Positions 22,670-30,702 of a stretch of 33,822 bases of DNA are shown here, piece after piece (position 1 is the first letter of the stretch; every line of letters starts with the position of its first letter). The notes below the pieces were generated by a model. That model saw only the letters and a list, made by a program, of their open reading frames with translations. It ran no database searches and had not been told where the DNA came from. Location of the stretch: positions 1-33,822 of the forward strand of contig JAJHRD010000015.1 in assembly GCA_020833005.1 (NCBI GenBank), given 5' to 3'. Source of the stretch: Candidatus Methanomethylicota archaeon. GTDB taxonomy: Archaea > Thermoproteota > Methanomethylicia > Culexarchaeales > Culexarchaeaceae. Position numbers and translations under genes: made by a program.

Positions 22670-23677
22670 CTACCCCCTCCTAATCATCCTCCTCATCTGT
22701 CTAACATTGCTAATCCTCTCAGCAGTTTCAATTCTGATACCAGCATATTTTAAGAAGACATCGTCTAATGTTGGCTTATTTATGGAAACCCTCTTAACTA
22801 GAACTTTGTTGACTCTAAGAGCTTCCATGATTTTAGGTAGGGAGGATTCGGCATCTTGAGTTAATATGTTCACCTCACTCTCGCTTACGATTACATCGCT
22901 GATGACGTTATTCATCTTAAGGGTTTCTAGGGCTTTTAAGCTGTATTCTGAATTTTCCACTTCAAGGGAAATTATCTCCCCTCCAAGGGTATGTTTAAGG
23001 CTTTCAGAGGTTCCTGAGGCCACTATTCTCCCCCCATTAATTATTGCTATTTCATCTGCATATAGGTCTGCTTCATCCATGTAATGTGTGTTGAAGAAGA
23101 TCGTTGCATTATACTCCTTCTTGAATGCTGTCAACTTTTCCCATACAGCTTTCCTAGCTGATGGATCTAAACCTATTGTTGGTTCATCTAGGAATAGAAT
23201 TTTTGGTTTGATTAGTAGGGCGCATGCACATTCAAGTCTCCTAATCATTCCACCGGAATATGTCCTTACAAGGTTGTTGGCATACTCCTTTAAACCCATC
23301 TCCTCCAAAACACTCCATATGAGTTCATTCCTCTTGCTTGGTGGAATGCCATAAATCTTAGCGTATATGAGTAGATTTTCATATCCACTTATATCTGTCC
23401 AAACGCTCATTTCCTGTGGAACGTAGCCGATGAGTTGTCTAATTTTAGCGCCATCGCGAACGACGTTTAGCCCGAAAACGTAGGCTTCACCTGATGTTGG
23501 TTTAATTTGGGTTGTCAAAATTCTCATTAAAGTTGTCTTACCAGCTCCATTTGGCCCTAAGAGTGCAAAAATCTTGCCTGGCTCAACCTTCAAGTTGACG
23601 CCATTCAAAGCTTTAACTTTACCCTCATAAACCTTAGTTAAATTGTGGGTGCTCACAGCATAATCCATTGTGGTCAT
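22670..23677 (-). CDS. ABC-2 type exporter ATPase
   Basis: This 335-aa nucleotide-binding subunit has Walker A GPNGAGKTT (41-49), Q-loop Q88, signature YSGGMIRRLE (140-149), Walker B ILFLDEPT with E165 and switch H198 in NTHYMDEA. The C-terminal extension after about 230 is the regulatory tail of DrrA/NatA-type ATPases. The signature starts YSGG rather than LSGG, a common variant. It energises the permease encoded directly downstream. On the minus strand a TATA element (23704-23711) is centred about 30 nt before the ATG, with no ribosome site, so a leaderless transcript beginning here is likely and the ABC genes need not depend on the P-type ATPase promoter. M4 is an alternative start. Confidence 0.92.
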   Translation of the reverse strand: MTTMDYAVSTHNLTKVYEGKVKALNGVNLKVEPGKIFALLGPNGAGKTTLMRILTTQIKPTSGEAYVFGLNVVRDGAKIRQLIGYVPQEMSVWTDISGYENLLIYAKIYGIPPSKRNELIWSVLEEMGLKEYANNLVRTYSGGMIRRLECACALLIKPKILFLDEPTIGLDPSARKAVWEKLTAFKKEYNATIFFNTHYMDEADLYADEIAIINGGRIVASGTSESLKHTLGGEIISLEVENSEYSLKALETLKMNNVISDVIVSESEVNILTQDAESSLPKIMEALRVNKVLVKRVSINKPTLDDVFLKYAGIRIETAERISNVRQMRRMIRRG

Positions 23678-23703
23678 CAGAAGATTGATGGGGGAGGGTT
23701 GGA

Positions 23704-23711
23704 GATATAAA
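23704..23711 (-). promoter_or_regulatory. TATA box of the ABC exporter operon (leaderless)
   Basis: On the minus strand TTTATATC lies about 30 nt before ATG 23677, in the short gap after the P-type ATPase gene. No ribosome site is seen before that ATG, which supports a leaderless start. Confidence 0.45.
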
Positions 23712-23717
23712 CTTTTC

Positions 23718-26174
23718 TTAAAATAAACTTTTCAGGAGGTTGCATTTGACGATATCGTTGATTATCAGTGAGAATAGTAGGGAGTAGCCTAGTATTAGGA
23801 GGGTGAGGTTTGGTGGAAGTGGCTTTAAACCAGGTATGCCGATGAGTGCTATTGAGATTGCTAATGCCATATCAGCTAATGAGGCTGTTAAAAGAGCTTT
23901 TCCAGGCATGGATTGCCAGAAGTATCCCCTCTCCCTTACTACAAATATTGAGAATATTGCAAATAGGACAAGTGTCTGGAAGCTGAACATGTATAGGGTT
24001 TGCTGGTCTGATAGTATGTTGAAGAATTTTATGCCTATGAAGAGTAGGCCGAATGCCTCTAAGACCATGAGTATACCTAGTATAGCAGCTGTCTTTACAA
24101 TTTTATTTATGTTCCATTTGCAGGGCTTGCTAGGCCACCTAACATTATCTGTTGCTAGGGATATCTTCATGAAGTCCGTCATAAACATCATTAGGAGCAT
24201 AGCTGATGATGATATGGGATACTTCCCTATTAATAGGAAAGCGAAAACTACAAAAACAGTTTTCAGAACAGTCCTACTTACCTTATTTAAAATCCAAGTA
24301 TTTACCCTCTCAAATACCGATCTGCCTATTACAACTAGGTTGAGCATCCCCAACAACCCCTCGCTTGTTAAGACAACGCTTGAAGCCTTCTTAGCGACGT
24401 CCGTTGCATTTGCAACAGCTATGCCAACTTCAGCTTGTTTTAATGCTGGCGCATCGTTCACGCCGTCGCCAGTCATTCCAACTATATGCTTCCTCTCTTG
24501 GAGGCTCTTCACGATGAGATACTTATCTTCCGGATATACTTCAGCGAATCCACTGCATTTCTCAGCTATATCTGCAGCCTTTGAAGGATCATCTTTAATT
24601 AACTCTTTAAGTTCTGAAGCCCTTACTATATCATCTCCAAGTCCAACTTCCATTGCCACCTTCTTAGCAATTGGTAATGCATCGCCAGTCATCATTTTCA
24701 CGGAGATTCCCAAGCTTTTAAGTTTTTGAATGAGTTCTTTGGCGTCTGGTCTAGGTGGATCGTATAGTGCAGCTAATCCAACAAGTTCGAAGGATCCATT
24801 TCCAGTTGATTTGGCTACAGCGATCGTCCTATAACCTCTATGCGTGAGTTCATTGACTTCTTCATCGACGACTTTTAAGCTATTTCCGCTTAACCCGCAT
24901 AATTCGGTGATCACGTGGACTGCCCCCTTAACAACTTTAAATTCCATGTTTCCATCGGATACTAGTGCTTCAGTTCTACGGGTTTTAGGGTCGAATGGTG
25001 TGAAGGATTTCTGTTGGAAATTGTTGATGGGTATGTTCCTCTGCTTGGCTGCATTTATGAAAGCTAAGTCTATTGGGTCTTGATTTGCTTCTTGTGATGC
25101 TAATGCTCCATAGAGGATAACTTCCTCTTTACTATATTTTCCGAAGGGCGTTGCATCGACTACGGAGGTTTTGTTCAATGTTATTGTACCCGTCTTATCG
25201 ACGCATAGAATGTCCATGTTGGCAGCATCCTCAGTTGCGTTGAGTCTAGTTACCAGTACTCCCCTCTTAACAAGTTCCATGGAGCCTACAGCCATGCTGA
25301 CTGTGAACATGGCTGGTAAAGCGACTGGTACAGCGCCTAGCAGTAGCACAAGCATTAGTGGTATGATCTCCAACAAGTTTATTCCCTCAATTATGGAGAA
25401 TACTGTGGCTACACCCAATAGTAATACAACTATAACTAGAAGCCATCTGAGAACTTTGGATATAACTTCTTCTGAATGTAGTTTTGGGCGTGCGATTTGA
25501 ACGAGCTGTACTATTTTGCCAAAATATGTTTTAACTCCTGTAAGTATAACTATCCCTGTGGCTTCACCCCTTCTTACAATGGAGCCTGAATATATTATGT
25601 CGCCAGTTTTCTTCTCAACATCCATGGATTCTCCGGTTAATGCTGATTGATCAACCCAAACTTCACCTACTGCAACTTTGACATCAGCTTGAACGAAGTC
25701 TCCAGCTCTAATTCTAATAACATCCCCTGGTACCAGCTCCCTTGAGGGGATAATCTTCCAAGTGCCATCCCTTAAAACTCTCACGTTTACTTGTAGCCTA
25801 CTTTTTAGGAGTTCTAGTGCCTTAGAGCTCCTCTGCTCCTGGATAAAGCTTAAAATCGAATTCAAGAATAGTAGGGCTGTTACCGTATATAGGTCTGTGT
25901 ATTTCCCGAGTATTAATGAGAGTATGATTATGGCTTCAAGCATCCAAGCGGTTAAACCCCAAAACTTCTTAGCAAATATTATGAGGGGGTGAACCTTCTT
26001 TTCAGGGATTTCATTATAACCATATTGCTTTAACCTATCTTCAGCGTCGCTCTGCTTCAAGCCTACGTTTAAATCTGTCTTCAGAAGATTCGCAGTTTCC
26101 TCCACTGTCATCTTTTGAAAGTCATGTGTTACATAACCCTTATTTTTGAGCTCAGTCAAGTCATTAACCCCCAT
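23718..26174 (-). CDS. P3A-type plasma-membrane H+-ATPase
   Basis: This 818-aa P-type ATPase has an N-terminal actuator with LTGES (179-183), the phosphorylation site DKTGT with D326, the nucleotide domain with KGAVH (416-420), MTGD (495-498) and the hinge TGDGVNDAPALK (568-579). Helix M4 reads GAVPVALPAMF (about 280-290). M6 contains MTDFMKISLATDNV, whose Asp occupies the place of the proton-binding Asp of plant and fungal H+-pumps. There are no N-terminal heavy-metal domains and no CPC motif, so it is not a copper or zinc pump. Members pump protons outward using ATP. It sits 14 nt downstream of an ArsR-type regulator gene and is probably co-transcribed with it. The C-terminus lacks the long autoinhibitory tail of plant pumps. 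Confidence 0.9.
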   Translation of the reverse strand: MGVNDLTELKNKGYVTHDFQKMTVEETANLLKTDLNVGLKQSDAEDRLKQYGYNEIPEKKVHPLIIFAKKFWGLTAWMLEAIIILSLILGKYTDLYTVTALLFLNSILSFIQEQRSSKALELLKSRLQVNVRVLRDGTWKIIPSRELVPGDVIRIRAGDFVQADVKVAVGEVWVDQSALTGESMDVEKKTGDIIYSGSIVRRGEATGIVILTGVKTYFGKIVQLVQIARPKLHSEEVISKVLRWLLVIVVLLLGVATVFSIIEGINLLEIIPLMLVLLLGAVPVALPAMFTVSMAVGSMELVKRGVLVTRLNATEDAANMDILCVDKTGTITLNKTSVVDATPFGKYSKEEVILYGALASQEANQDPIDLAFINAAKQRNIPINNFQQKSFTPFDPKTRRTEALVSDGNMEFKVVKGAVHVITELCGLSGNSLKVVDEEVNELTHRGYRTIAVAKSTGNGSFELVGLAALYDPPRPDAKELIQKLKSLGISVKMMTGDALPIAKKVAMEVGLGDDIVRASELKELIKDDPSKAADIAEKCSGFAEVYPEDKYLIVKSLQERKHIVGMTGDGVNDAPALKQAEVGIAVANATDVAKKASSVVLTSEGLLGMLNLVVIGRSVFERVNTWILNKVSRTVLKTVFVVFAFLLIGKYPISSSAMLLMMFMTDFMKISLATDNVRWPSKPCKWNINKIVKTAAILGILMVLEAFGLLFIGIKFFNILSDQQTLYMFSFQTLVLFAIFSIFVVRERGYFWQSMPGKALLTASLADMALAISIALIGIPGLKPLPPNLTLLILGYSLLFSLIINDIVKCNLLKSLF

Positions 26175-26188
26175 ATTTAGTTGAGCAT

Positions 26189-26812
26189 TTATTTCTCGGT
26201 TAAAAGATGGCTCGTTTGAGAATCTTCCTTTATGGGTACTTTAATTTGCTTGAGGAGGTTTCTCCACTTATCTGTAGCCATCATCAATTTCAATGCTTCA
26301 CCACAAACCTTTATGAATAGATTCTCTCTTCCAACATCAACCTCAATATTCTCATACTTCTCTCCAACCTTCACTATATGCTTTGCAAGGTCTTTAGCTA
26401 ACTCCTCAAGATCTTCTGGGGATATTTCAAAGTCCTCCCCAATATACCCCGCTACATAGAATGCGCTCAGCATCCCCCTCAAACGCTCAATATATCTGTG
26501 AACGAAATACCTCTGCAAGTCTGGTGGTATATTGTCAGGGTCCTCGAGGAAGAGGGTGGCTGTTGACTCATAATACTTCTCCAATATCCCATACCGACCA
26601 ACCTTCGCCTCAACGATTTTTATCAACCCAGCTTTAAGCAAAACTTGAAGATGATGACCAACAGAAGGTTTAGATAAATTAAGTTTCATAGCAAGCTGAG
26701 TTTCAGTATGAGGTTTAGTGGAGGTAAGCCTAAGAATCTCCCTACGGACGGGGTCTGCTAAAATTTTAATCATGTCTGGATCGCGAACTACCCTAACAGC
26801 TCTTTTCTTCAT
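26189..26812 (-). CDS. ArsR-family winged-helix regulator
   Basis: This 207-aa protein has a winged-helix domain at residues about 10-90: ILADPVRREILRLTSTKPHTETQLAMKLNLSKPSVGHHLQVLLKAGLIKIVEAKVGRYG, with the recognition helix around SKPSVGHHLQVL and the wing VGRYGILEKYY. The C-terminal half (about 95-190) is a charged alpha/beta extension of the sort found in archaeal ArsR-like proteins of about 200 aa. The usual metal-binding CxC of ArsR is missing and only one Cys is seen, so a metal-sensing role is not supported. The gene precedes the proton ATPase by 14 nt and probably controls that operon and itself. The start is ATG 26812, 12 nt after the predicted transcription start. Confidence 0.85.
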   Translation of the reverse strand: MKKRAVRVVRDPDMIKILADPVRREILRLTSTKPHTETQLAMKLNLSKPSVGHHLQVLLKAGLIKIVEAKVGRYGILEKYYESTATLFLEDPDNIPPDLQRYFVHRYIERLRGMLSAFYVAGYIGEDFEISPEDLEELAKDLAKHIVKVGEKYENIEVDVGRENLFIKVCGEALKLMMATDKWRNLLKQIKVPIKEDSQTSHLLTEK

Positions 26813-26844
26813 AGATAATCGACTTATTAAATCAATCTAAAAGG

Positions 26845-26880
26845 TTATATAAATCTTACTATAGACAATTTAGAAATCTT
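26845..26880 (-). promoter_or_regulatory. Promoter of the arsR-like/P-type ATPase operon with possible operator repeats
   Basis: On the minus strand a clear TATA, ATTTATATAA (26845-26854), is about 38 nt before ATG 26812. Two direct repeats overlap and precede it: AAGATTTATA (26848-26857) and AAGATTTCTA (26871-26880), 23 nt apart centre to centre. Such repeats could be sites for autoregulation, but this is a visual match in AT-rich DNA. Confidence 0.4.
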
Positions 26881-26950
26881 TATCTATGGTTGAATATTGA
26901 TAGCCTTTTGTACTGTGACAATATTTTTCGTAAATTTTCTTGATGTTACA

Positions 26951-27526
26951 TTAAGGTCCAAGTGGCCATTCCTTTAGTTTCCTAATTTTAGGTTCTACGA
27001 ATACTATTTTTAGGACTAGGGCTGCTATTCTCAGTTTTGATGCGAAGTCTATTAGCTCCTTCCTCTCGGATACCATGTACTCTTCCTCCATTATGTCGGC
27101 TATTTTTTCAAGCTCCTTAATGTCTTCCATCGTATACTTCTCTGGATCCATGCTTAGGAGTTCTCTCAACCTCTTCTCAACTTCCTTCGTGTAATATTTC
27201 GATCCGGAACTAGGGATCATGGTATGAAGTGCGGTCATGAGCGACATTGCCTCTACTTTGCCTATCACACCCTTTGCTTCAAGAACTTTTAATAGGAGTT
27301 CATTGAAGTTGAAAATCCCCCTTTCAAGTCTATCTATCCTTTTCTCCAACCCTCTAAGTTGCATGCGTATTTCGTCAAACCTCATATCTATCTCCTTGAA
27401 CTTCACATCTATTTCTTTAAATTTAATGTGAATATTCCCGAATTGTTTTGCAAGCCAATAGCCAAGACCAGCTGCTGATGAAGCTATGGAGATTAGTATG
27501 ACGATAGTGCTGATTACTTCATCCAT
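26951..27526 (-). CDS. Membrane-anchored coiled-coil protein, function unknown
   Basis: This protein of about 191 aa has a single N-terminal transmembrane helix (roughly residues 4-28, IVILISIASSAAGLGYWLA) and then a strictly heptad-like coiled coil: three near-repeats of (K/R)F(K/D)EI(D/R) around 34-55, continuing through LRGLEKRIDRLERG. A helical C-terminal domain with KYYTKEVEKRLRELLSMDPEKY follows. Proteins of this plan are common in archaea and lack an assigned function. No enzyme motif is visible. ATG 27526 is preferred over GTG 27535 because GTGA lies 5 nt upstream of it. It stands alone, with a TATA-like CTTATAAG about 40 nt upstream. Confidence 0.65.
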   Translation of the reverse strand: MDEVISTIVILISIASSAAGLGYWLAKQFGNIHIKFKEIDVKFKEIDMRFDEIRMQLRGLEKRIDRLERGIFNFNELLLKVLEAKGVIGKVEAMSLMTALHTMIPSSGSKYYTKEVEKRLRELLSMDPEKYTMEDIKELEKIADIMEEEYMVSERKELIDFASKLRIAALVLKIVFVEPKIRKLKEWPLGP

Positions 27527-27676
27527 GATCGTCACATTACTACATGAAATATGGTTAATGAAGCTTATAAGTTTTCACAGTTTCTGGGGATTATTATTCA
27601 TATTGTAGAAAAACATAGATGATATATTTTTATGAGTATTTCTGATGTTTTTGATGCTTCCAGCTTTATGGTTTTA

Positions 27677-28393
27677 TTAATTGTTTTTAGCTGCTTCCAC
27701 AAGTTTCTGGAATATTTTGATCATTTCGCTATCCCACATATGTTCTGGGTGCCATTGTACTCCAATTATGAATTTATCCCCCTTATACTCTATTGCCTCT
27801 ATTACTCCGTCGTCAGCCCATGCTGTGGCTTCAAATCCAAGTCCAACATCTTTCACTGCTTGGTGGTGGAAGCTATTTACCTTTAAAACTTCTTTGTTGA
27901 ATATTTTGTGTAGTTTTGATCCTACTTTAATTTTTACTGTGTGTGTTGGGTAGTTTGGTGGGGCTTCTGTTCCAGTTGCAGTGTGCCATGCATGTCTAAT
28001 TGATTTTGGTATTTGTGTGTTTATGTCTTGGTATAGTGTTCCATTGAAGGCTACGTTTAAGACTTGTATCCCTCTACATATTGCCAGTAGAGGTTTCCCC
28101 CTCTCCACAGTCTTTCTAGCTAATTCTATTTCAAATTTATCTCTGAGTGGGTTTATTGAACCCATTTTTGGTATTGGAGGTTCACCATATAGGTATGGGT
28201 CTATGTCTGGTCCTCCACTGAGTATTATTGCATCCACCCTATCTATGATTTCATTTGGGTCTATGTTTATGGTTTCAGGTATTATTATTGGTATTCCCCC
28301 TGCAAGTTCCACAGATTTAACGTATGCTTCCCCCATCATGTATGTTCCTCTACTCCAATCATGTGATGCTGTTATACCCACCATTGGCTTCAT
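27677..28393 (-). CDS. Class-I glutamine-amidotransferase-like hydrolase (peptidase C26, PuuD-like)
   Basis: This 238-aa protein has the complete C26 triad: nucleophile C106 in LLAICRGIQVLNVAFNG, H215 and E217 in GVQWHPEHM. GGPDIDPYLYGE (60-71) is the oxyanion/substrate loop typical of gamma-glutamyl-gamma-aminobutyrate hydrolases (PuuD), which remove glutamate from gamma-glutamyl compounds. Other relatives split gamma-glutamyl amides of different amines, so the substrate is open. There is no synthetase domain, which argues against a GMP- or CTP-synthase-type role. ATG 28393 is about 30 nt downstream of a minus-strand TATA-like TTTTTAAA, consistent with a leaderless mRNA. The gene diverges from thrS. 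Confidence 0.85.
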   Translation of the reverse strand: MKPMVGITASHDWSRGTYMMGEAYVKSVELAGGIPIIIPETINIDPNEIIDRVDAIILSGGPDIDPYLYGEPPIPKMGSINPLRDKFEIELARKTVERGKPLLAICRGIQVLNVAFNGTLYQDINTQIPKSIRHAWHTATGTEAPPNYPTHTVKIKVGSKLHKIFNKEVLKVNSFHHQAVKDVGLGFEATAWADDGVIEAIEYKGDKFIIGVQWHPEHMWDSEMIKIFQKLVEAAKNN

Positions 28394-28464
28394 TTTTGAT
28401 CGCCAGTTAATAGTAAAAGTTTAAAAATTACTTAAAGTATTCTATTTTGCTAGGAGATGTTGTC
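28394..28464. promoter_or_regulatory. Compact divergent promoter between the C26 hydrolase and thrS
   Basis: In 71 nt, TTTAAAAATT (about 28420-28429) can serve the minus-strand gene and ACTTAAAGTA (about 28430-28439) the plus-strand gene. AGGAGAT (28452-28458), 6 nt before TTG 28465, is the ribosome site that decides the thrS start; TTG 28447 lies upstream of it. Confidence 0.45.
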
Positions 28465-29862
28465 TTGAGTGTTCGTAGATACCTTATATTGACTCCTGAT
28501 GGTAGGGAGTTGGATCCACTTAAAGTCCCCCTTGATGGGTTTAATGATGATTTTAAGGTTTTGGTTAGGAAGGAGGCTTTGAAGGAGGAGGTTGGTAGGG
28601 GTACTTCTAGGATCCACAATTATTTTAGGAGGTTTGGTTTTGAGTGGGAGGGGAATTCCGATTTTGGTCATATGAGGTTTGGCCCTTATGCTGCATTGAT
28701 ATTTGATGTTGTGGCTGATGTTTCCCGTAAAGTTGTAAGGGATTTGGGTATACCGGTAGTGGAGGTTAAGGGGACTGCATTCTTCGATTTAAATGTACCT
28801 GCAGTTTCTGAGCATGCAAAGCTTTATGGTGATAGGCTTTACATGGTTGATAGTGATAAGGGTAGGATGGTTTTGAGGTATGCTGCTTGTCATCAACAGT
28901 TCTCCATGATAAAGGATTGGCAGTTATCCTATAAGGTTCTCCCATTTGGAGCATTTGAGATTGCTGATTCATATAGGTTTGAGCAGAGTGGTGAAGTTGA
29001 GTTATGTTTTAGGCTTAGGAGATTCTTCATGCCAGACTTACACATATTCACTAGGGATATTGTGGAGGCTAAGGATTGGTTTATGAAGGTTCATAGGAAG
29101 ATTATGGAGGAAGCTTCCAAGATTGGTAGAACCTATGAGCTTTTGGTTAATGTTGTAAATCCCAATGAGTATTCTTCCAATAGGGAGTTGATATTGGGTT
29201 TAGCTAGGGATGTGGGTAAACCAGTTTTGGTATGCATATATCCCGCCACTGGGTTAAACTATTATTGGACTGTTAATGTGGAGTATATGATTGTAGACTT
29301 CTCCAATAGACCTAGGGAGATAGCCACAGTCCAAATTGATGTGGGTAATGCTGAGAGGTTTGGGATAAAGTATATGGGTGAAGATGGCTTGGAGCATTAT
29401 CCCATAATCCTCCATACAGCCATAATTGGTGGAATTGAACGATACATATACATGCTCTTCGACACAGCCATTAGAATGAAGAAGCCCACACTACCATTAT
29501 GGGTTTCCCCAGTACAGGTTAGAGTTATCCCTGTGGATCAAAGGAACCTCAATTACGCTTTCAAGGTTTGTGAATATTTGGAGTCTCAGGGGTTCAGGGT
29601 TGATGTTGACGATACCAATAGGTCTATGTCTAGGAAGATTGTGGATGCTGAGAAGGAGTGGATTCCATATATAGTTGTTGTTGGTGATAGGGAGGAAGCT
29701 GAGGGGAAGGTGAATGTTAGACGTAGGGTGCAGGGTGATCAGAGGGAATATTCATTGGAAGAGTTTACTTCAGAACTCAATAACGCTTGTAGTGGTTATC
29801 CAAAGAAGCCTAGATACTTCCCAAAAACAGTTTCCAAGAGACCTGGATTCATAGTATACTAA
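28465..29862 (+). CDS. thrS: Threonyl-tRNA synthetase, catalytic type without an editing domain
   Basis: This 465-aa class-II synthetase joins Thr to tRNA-Thr. The catalytic zinc is held by C142 (YAACHQQF), H193 (MPDLHIF) and H317 (ILHTAIIGG), which select Thr over Val. Motif 2 is ADSYRFEQSGE with R171 near FRLRRFF, and motif 3 is GGIERYIYMLFD with R326. Residues about 344-440 form the HGTP anticodon-binding domain. Only about 60 residues precede the catalytic core, too few for the archaeal D-aminoacyl-tRNA-deacylase-like editing domain or the bacterial TGS/SAD. Several Crenarchaeota use separate catalytic and editing ThrRS proteins, and this looks like the catalytic one. The start is TTG 28465 (AGGAGAT upstream); TTG 28447 is less likely. 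Confidence 0.88.
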   Translation: MSVRRYLILTPDGRELDPLKVPLDGFNDDFKVLVRKEALKEEVGRGTSRIHNYFRRFGFEWEGNSDFGHMRFGPYAALIFDVVADVSRKVVRDLGIPVVEVKGTAFFDLNVPAVSEHAKLYGDRLYMVDSDKGRMVLRYAACHQQFSMIKDWQLSYKVLPFGAFEIADSYRFEQSGEVELCFRLRRFFMPDLHIFTRDIVEAKDWFMKVHRKIMEEASKIGRTYELLVNVVNPNEYSSNRELILGLARDVGKPVLVCIYPATGLNYYWTVNVEYMIVDFSNRPREIATVQIDVGNAERFGIKYMGEDGLEHYPIILHTAIIGGIERYIYMLFDTAIRMKKPTLPLWVSPVQVRVIPVDQRNLNYAFKVCEYLESQGFRVDVDDTNRSMSRKIVDAEKEWIPYIVVVGDREEAEGKVNVRRRVQGDQREYSLEEFTSELNNACSGYPKKPRYFPKTVSKRPGFIVY

Positions 29863-29880
29863 TCCAATGACGACGAAACA

Positions 29881-29888
29881 ATTTAAAT
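29881..29888 (+). promoter_or_regulatory. TATA box of sfsA (leaderless)
   Basis: ATTTAAAT is centred about 29 nt before GTG 29914, which has no ribosome site. The sfsA mRNA therefore probably starts at its GTG and is transcribed apart from thrS. Confidence 0.45.
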
Positions 29889-29913
29889 GCAATAATTACA
29901 CTCCCATTTTACT

Positions 29914-30624
29914 GTGAGCTTTAAGCTTAACTATGATGGTGTTAAGAGAGGATTGTTTCTCAAAAGGTTGAATAGGTTTAGATGTATAGTTGAAGTTGAT
30001 GGTAGAGTTTACTCTGCACATATACATGATCCTGGGAGGCTGAATGAATTACTGAAGTTTGGTTCTGAAGTTCTCGTTAGACCACATTACTCCAGTGCTA
30101 GGAAAACTGAATTATACTTATTCGCAGTTAAGTCTGATGGAAGTTGGGTTCTCGTTGATTCAGCCCTACATAATAAGATATTTCAATGGCTTTTAAATTC
30201 AGAACTCATACCAAATTTGTATGGTTACAGCATATCTAGGGCTGAATATGAGTATTCTGGTAGTAGATTTGATTTCCTATTGGAATCTAGGTTTGGTGGT
30301 AAAGCCATATTGGAAGTTAAAGGTTGCACTCTAGTGCTAAATGGCTTTGCACTATTCCCAGATGCACCCACAGTTAGGGGTAGGAGGCATGTTAAATGCT
30401 TGATCAAGGCTTTAAATGATGGTTATGAGTCGATAATCTTCTTCCTAGTTACACATCCTGAAGCTGAGATCTTTAAGCCCAATTGGGATGTAGATGAGGA
30501 ATTCTCAAAAGCTTTATTGGAGGCTTATGGTCTTGGCGTTAAAGTTTATGCTTGTAAAGTTGTTTTGAATGTGGATTCCATGGAAATTTCATGGGGTGGC
30601 ATGCTACCCATCCAACTCACCTAA
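29914..30624 (+). CDS. sfsA: SfsA-family protein
   Basis: This 236-aa protein spans the SfsA fold: an N-terminal OB-like part with FLKRLNRFRCIVEVDGRVYSAHIHDPGRL (15-43), then a nuclease-like part with SRFDFLLE (about 117-124), LEVKGCTL (about 133-140) and PDAPTVRGRRHVKCL (about 148-162). The D, E and K arrangement in the second part (D...ExK) matches the PD-(D/E)xK pattern, so nuclease activity is plausible though not established. In E. coli the name comes from a role in sugar fermentation genes; the function in archaea is unknown. The length is usual. It starts with GTG, apparently without a leader. Confidence 0.9.
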   Translation: MSFKLNYDGVKRGLFLKRLNRFRCIVEVDGRVYSAHIHDPGRLNELLKFGSEVLVRPHYSSARKTELYLFAVKSDGSWVLVDSALHNKIFQWLLNSELIPNLYGYSISRAEYEYSGSRFDFLLESRFGGKAILEVKGCTLVLNGFALFPDAPTVRGRRHVKCLIKALNDGYESIIFFLVTHPEAEIFKPNWDVDEEFSKALLEAYGLGVKVYACKVVLNVDSMEISWGGMLPIQLT

Positions 30625-30655
30625 ACTTGGTAAACCTCAAGAATTAAACCGTATA

Positions 30656-30663
30656 TTTTAAAT
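30656..30663 (+). promoter_or_regulatory. TATA box of the AOR gene
   Basis: TTTTAAAT lies about 43 nt before ATG 30703; the predicted transcript start near 30686 leaves a short leader containing GGTG (30692-30695), 7 nt before the ATG. Confidence 0.4.
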
Positions 30664-30702
30664 GTAAAGTTCATATTAGAGTATCTAATAAGGTGTACTG
30701 AA

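Noticed and set aside
23803-24729. 308-codon plus-strand frame opposite the P-type ATPase
   Set aside because: It lies wholly within a gene whose catalytic motifs are intact, shows no recognisable domain and has no promoter; it is a coding-strand shadow.
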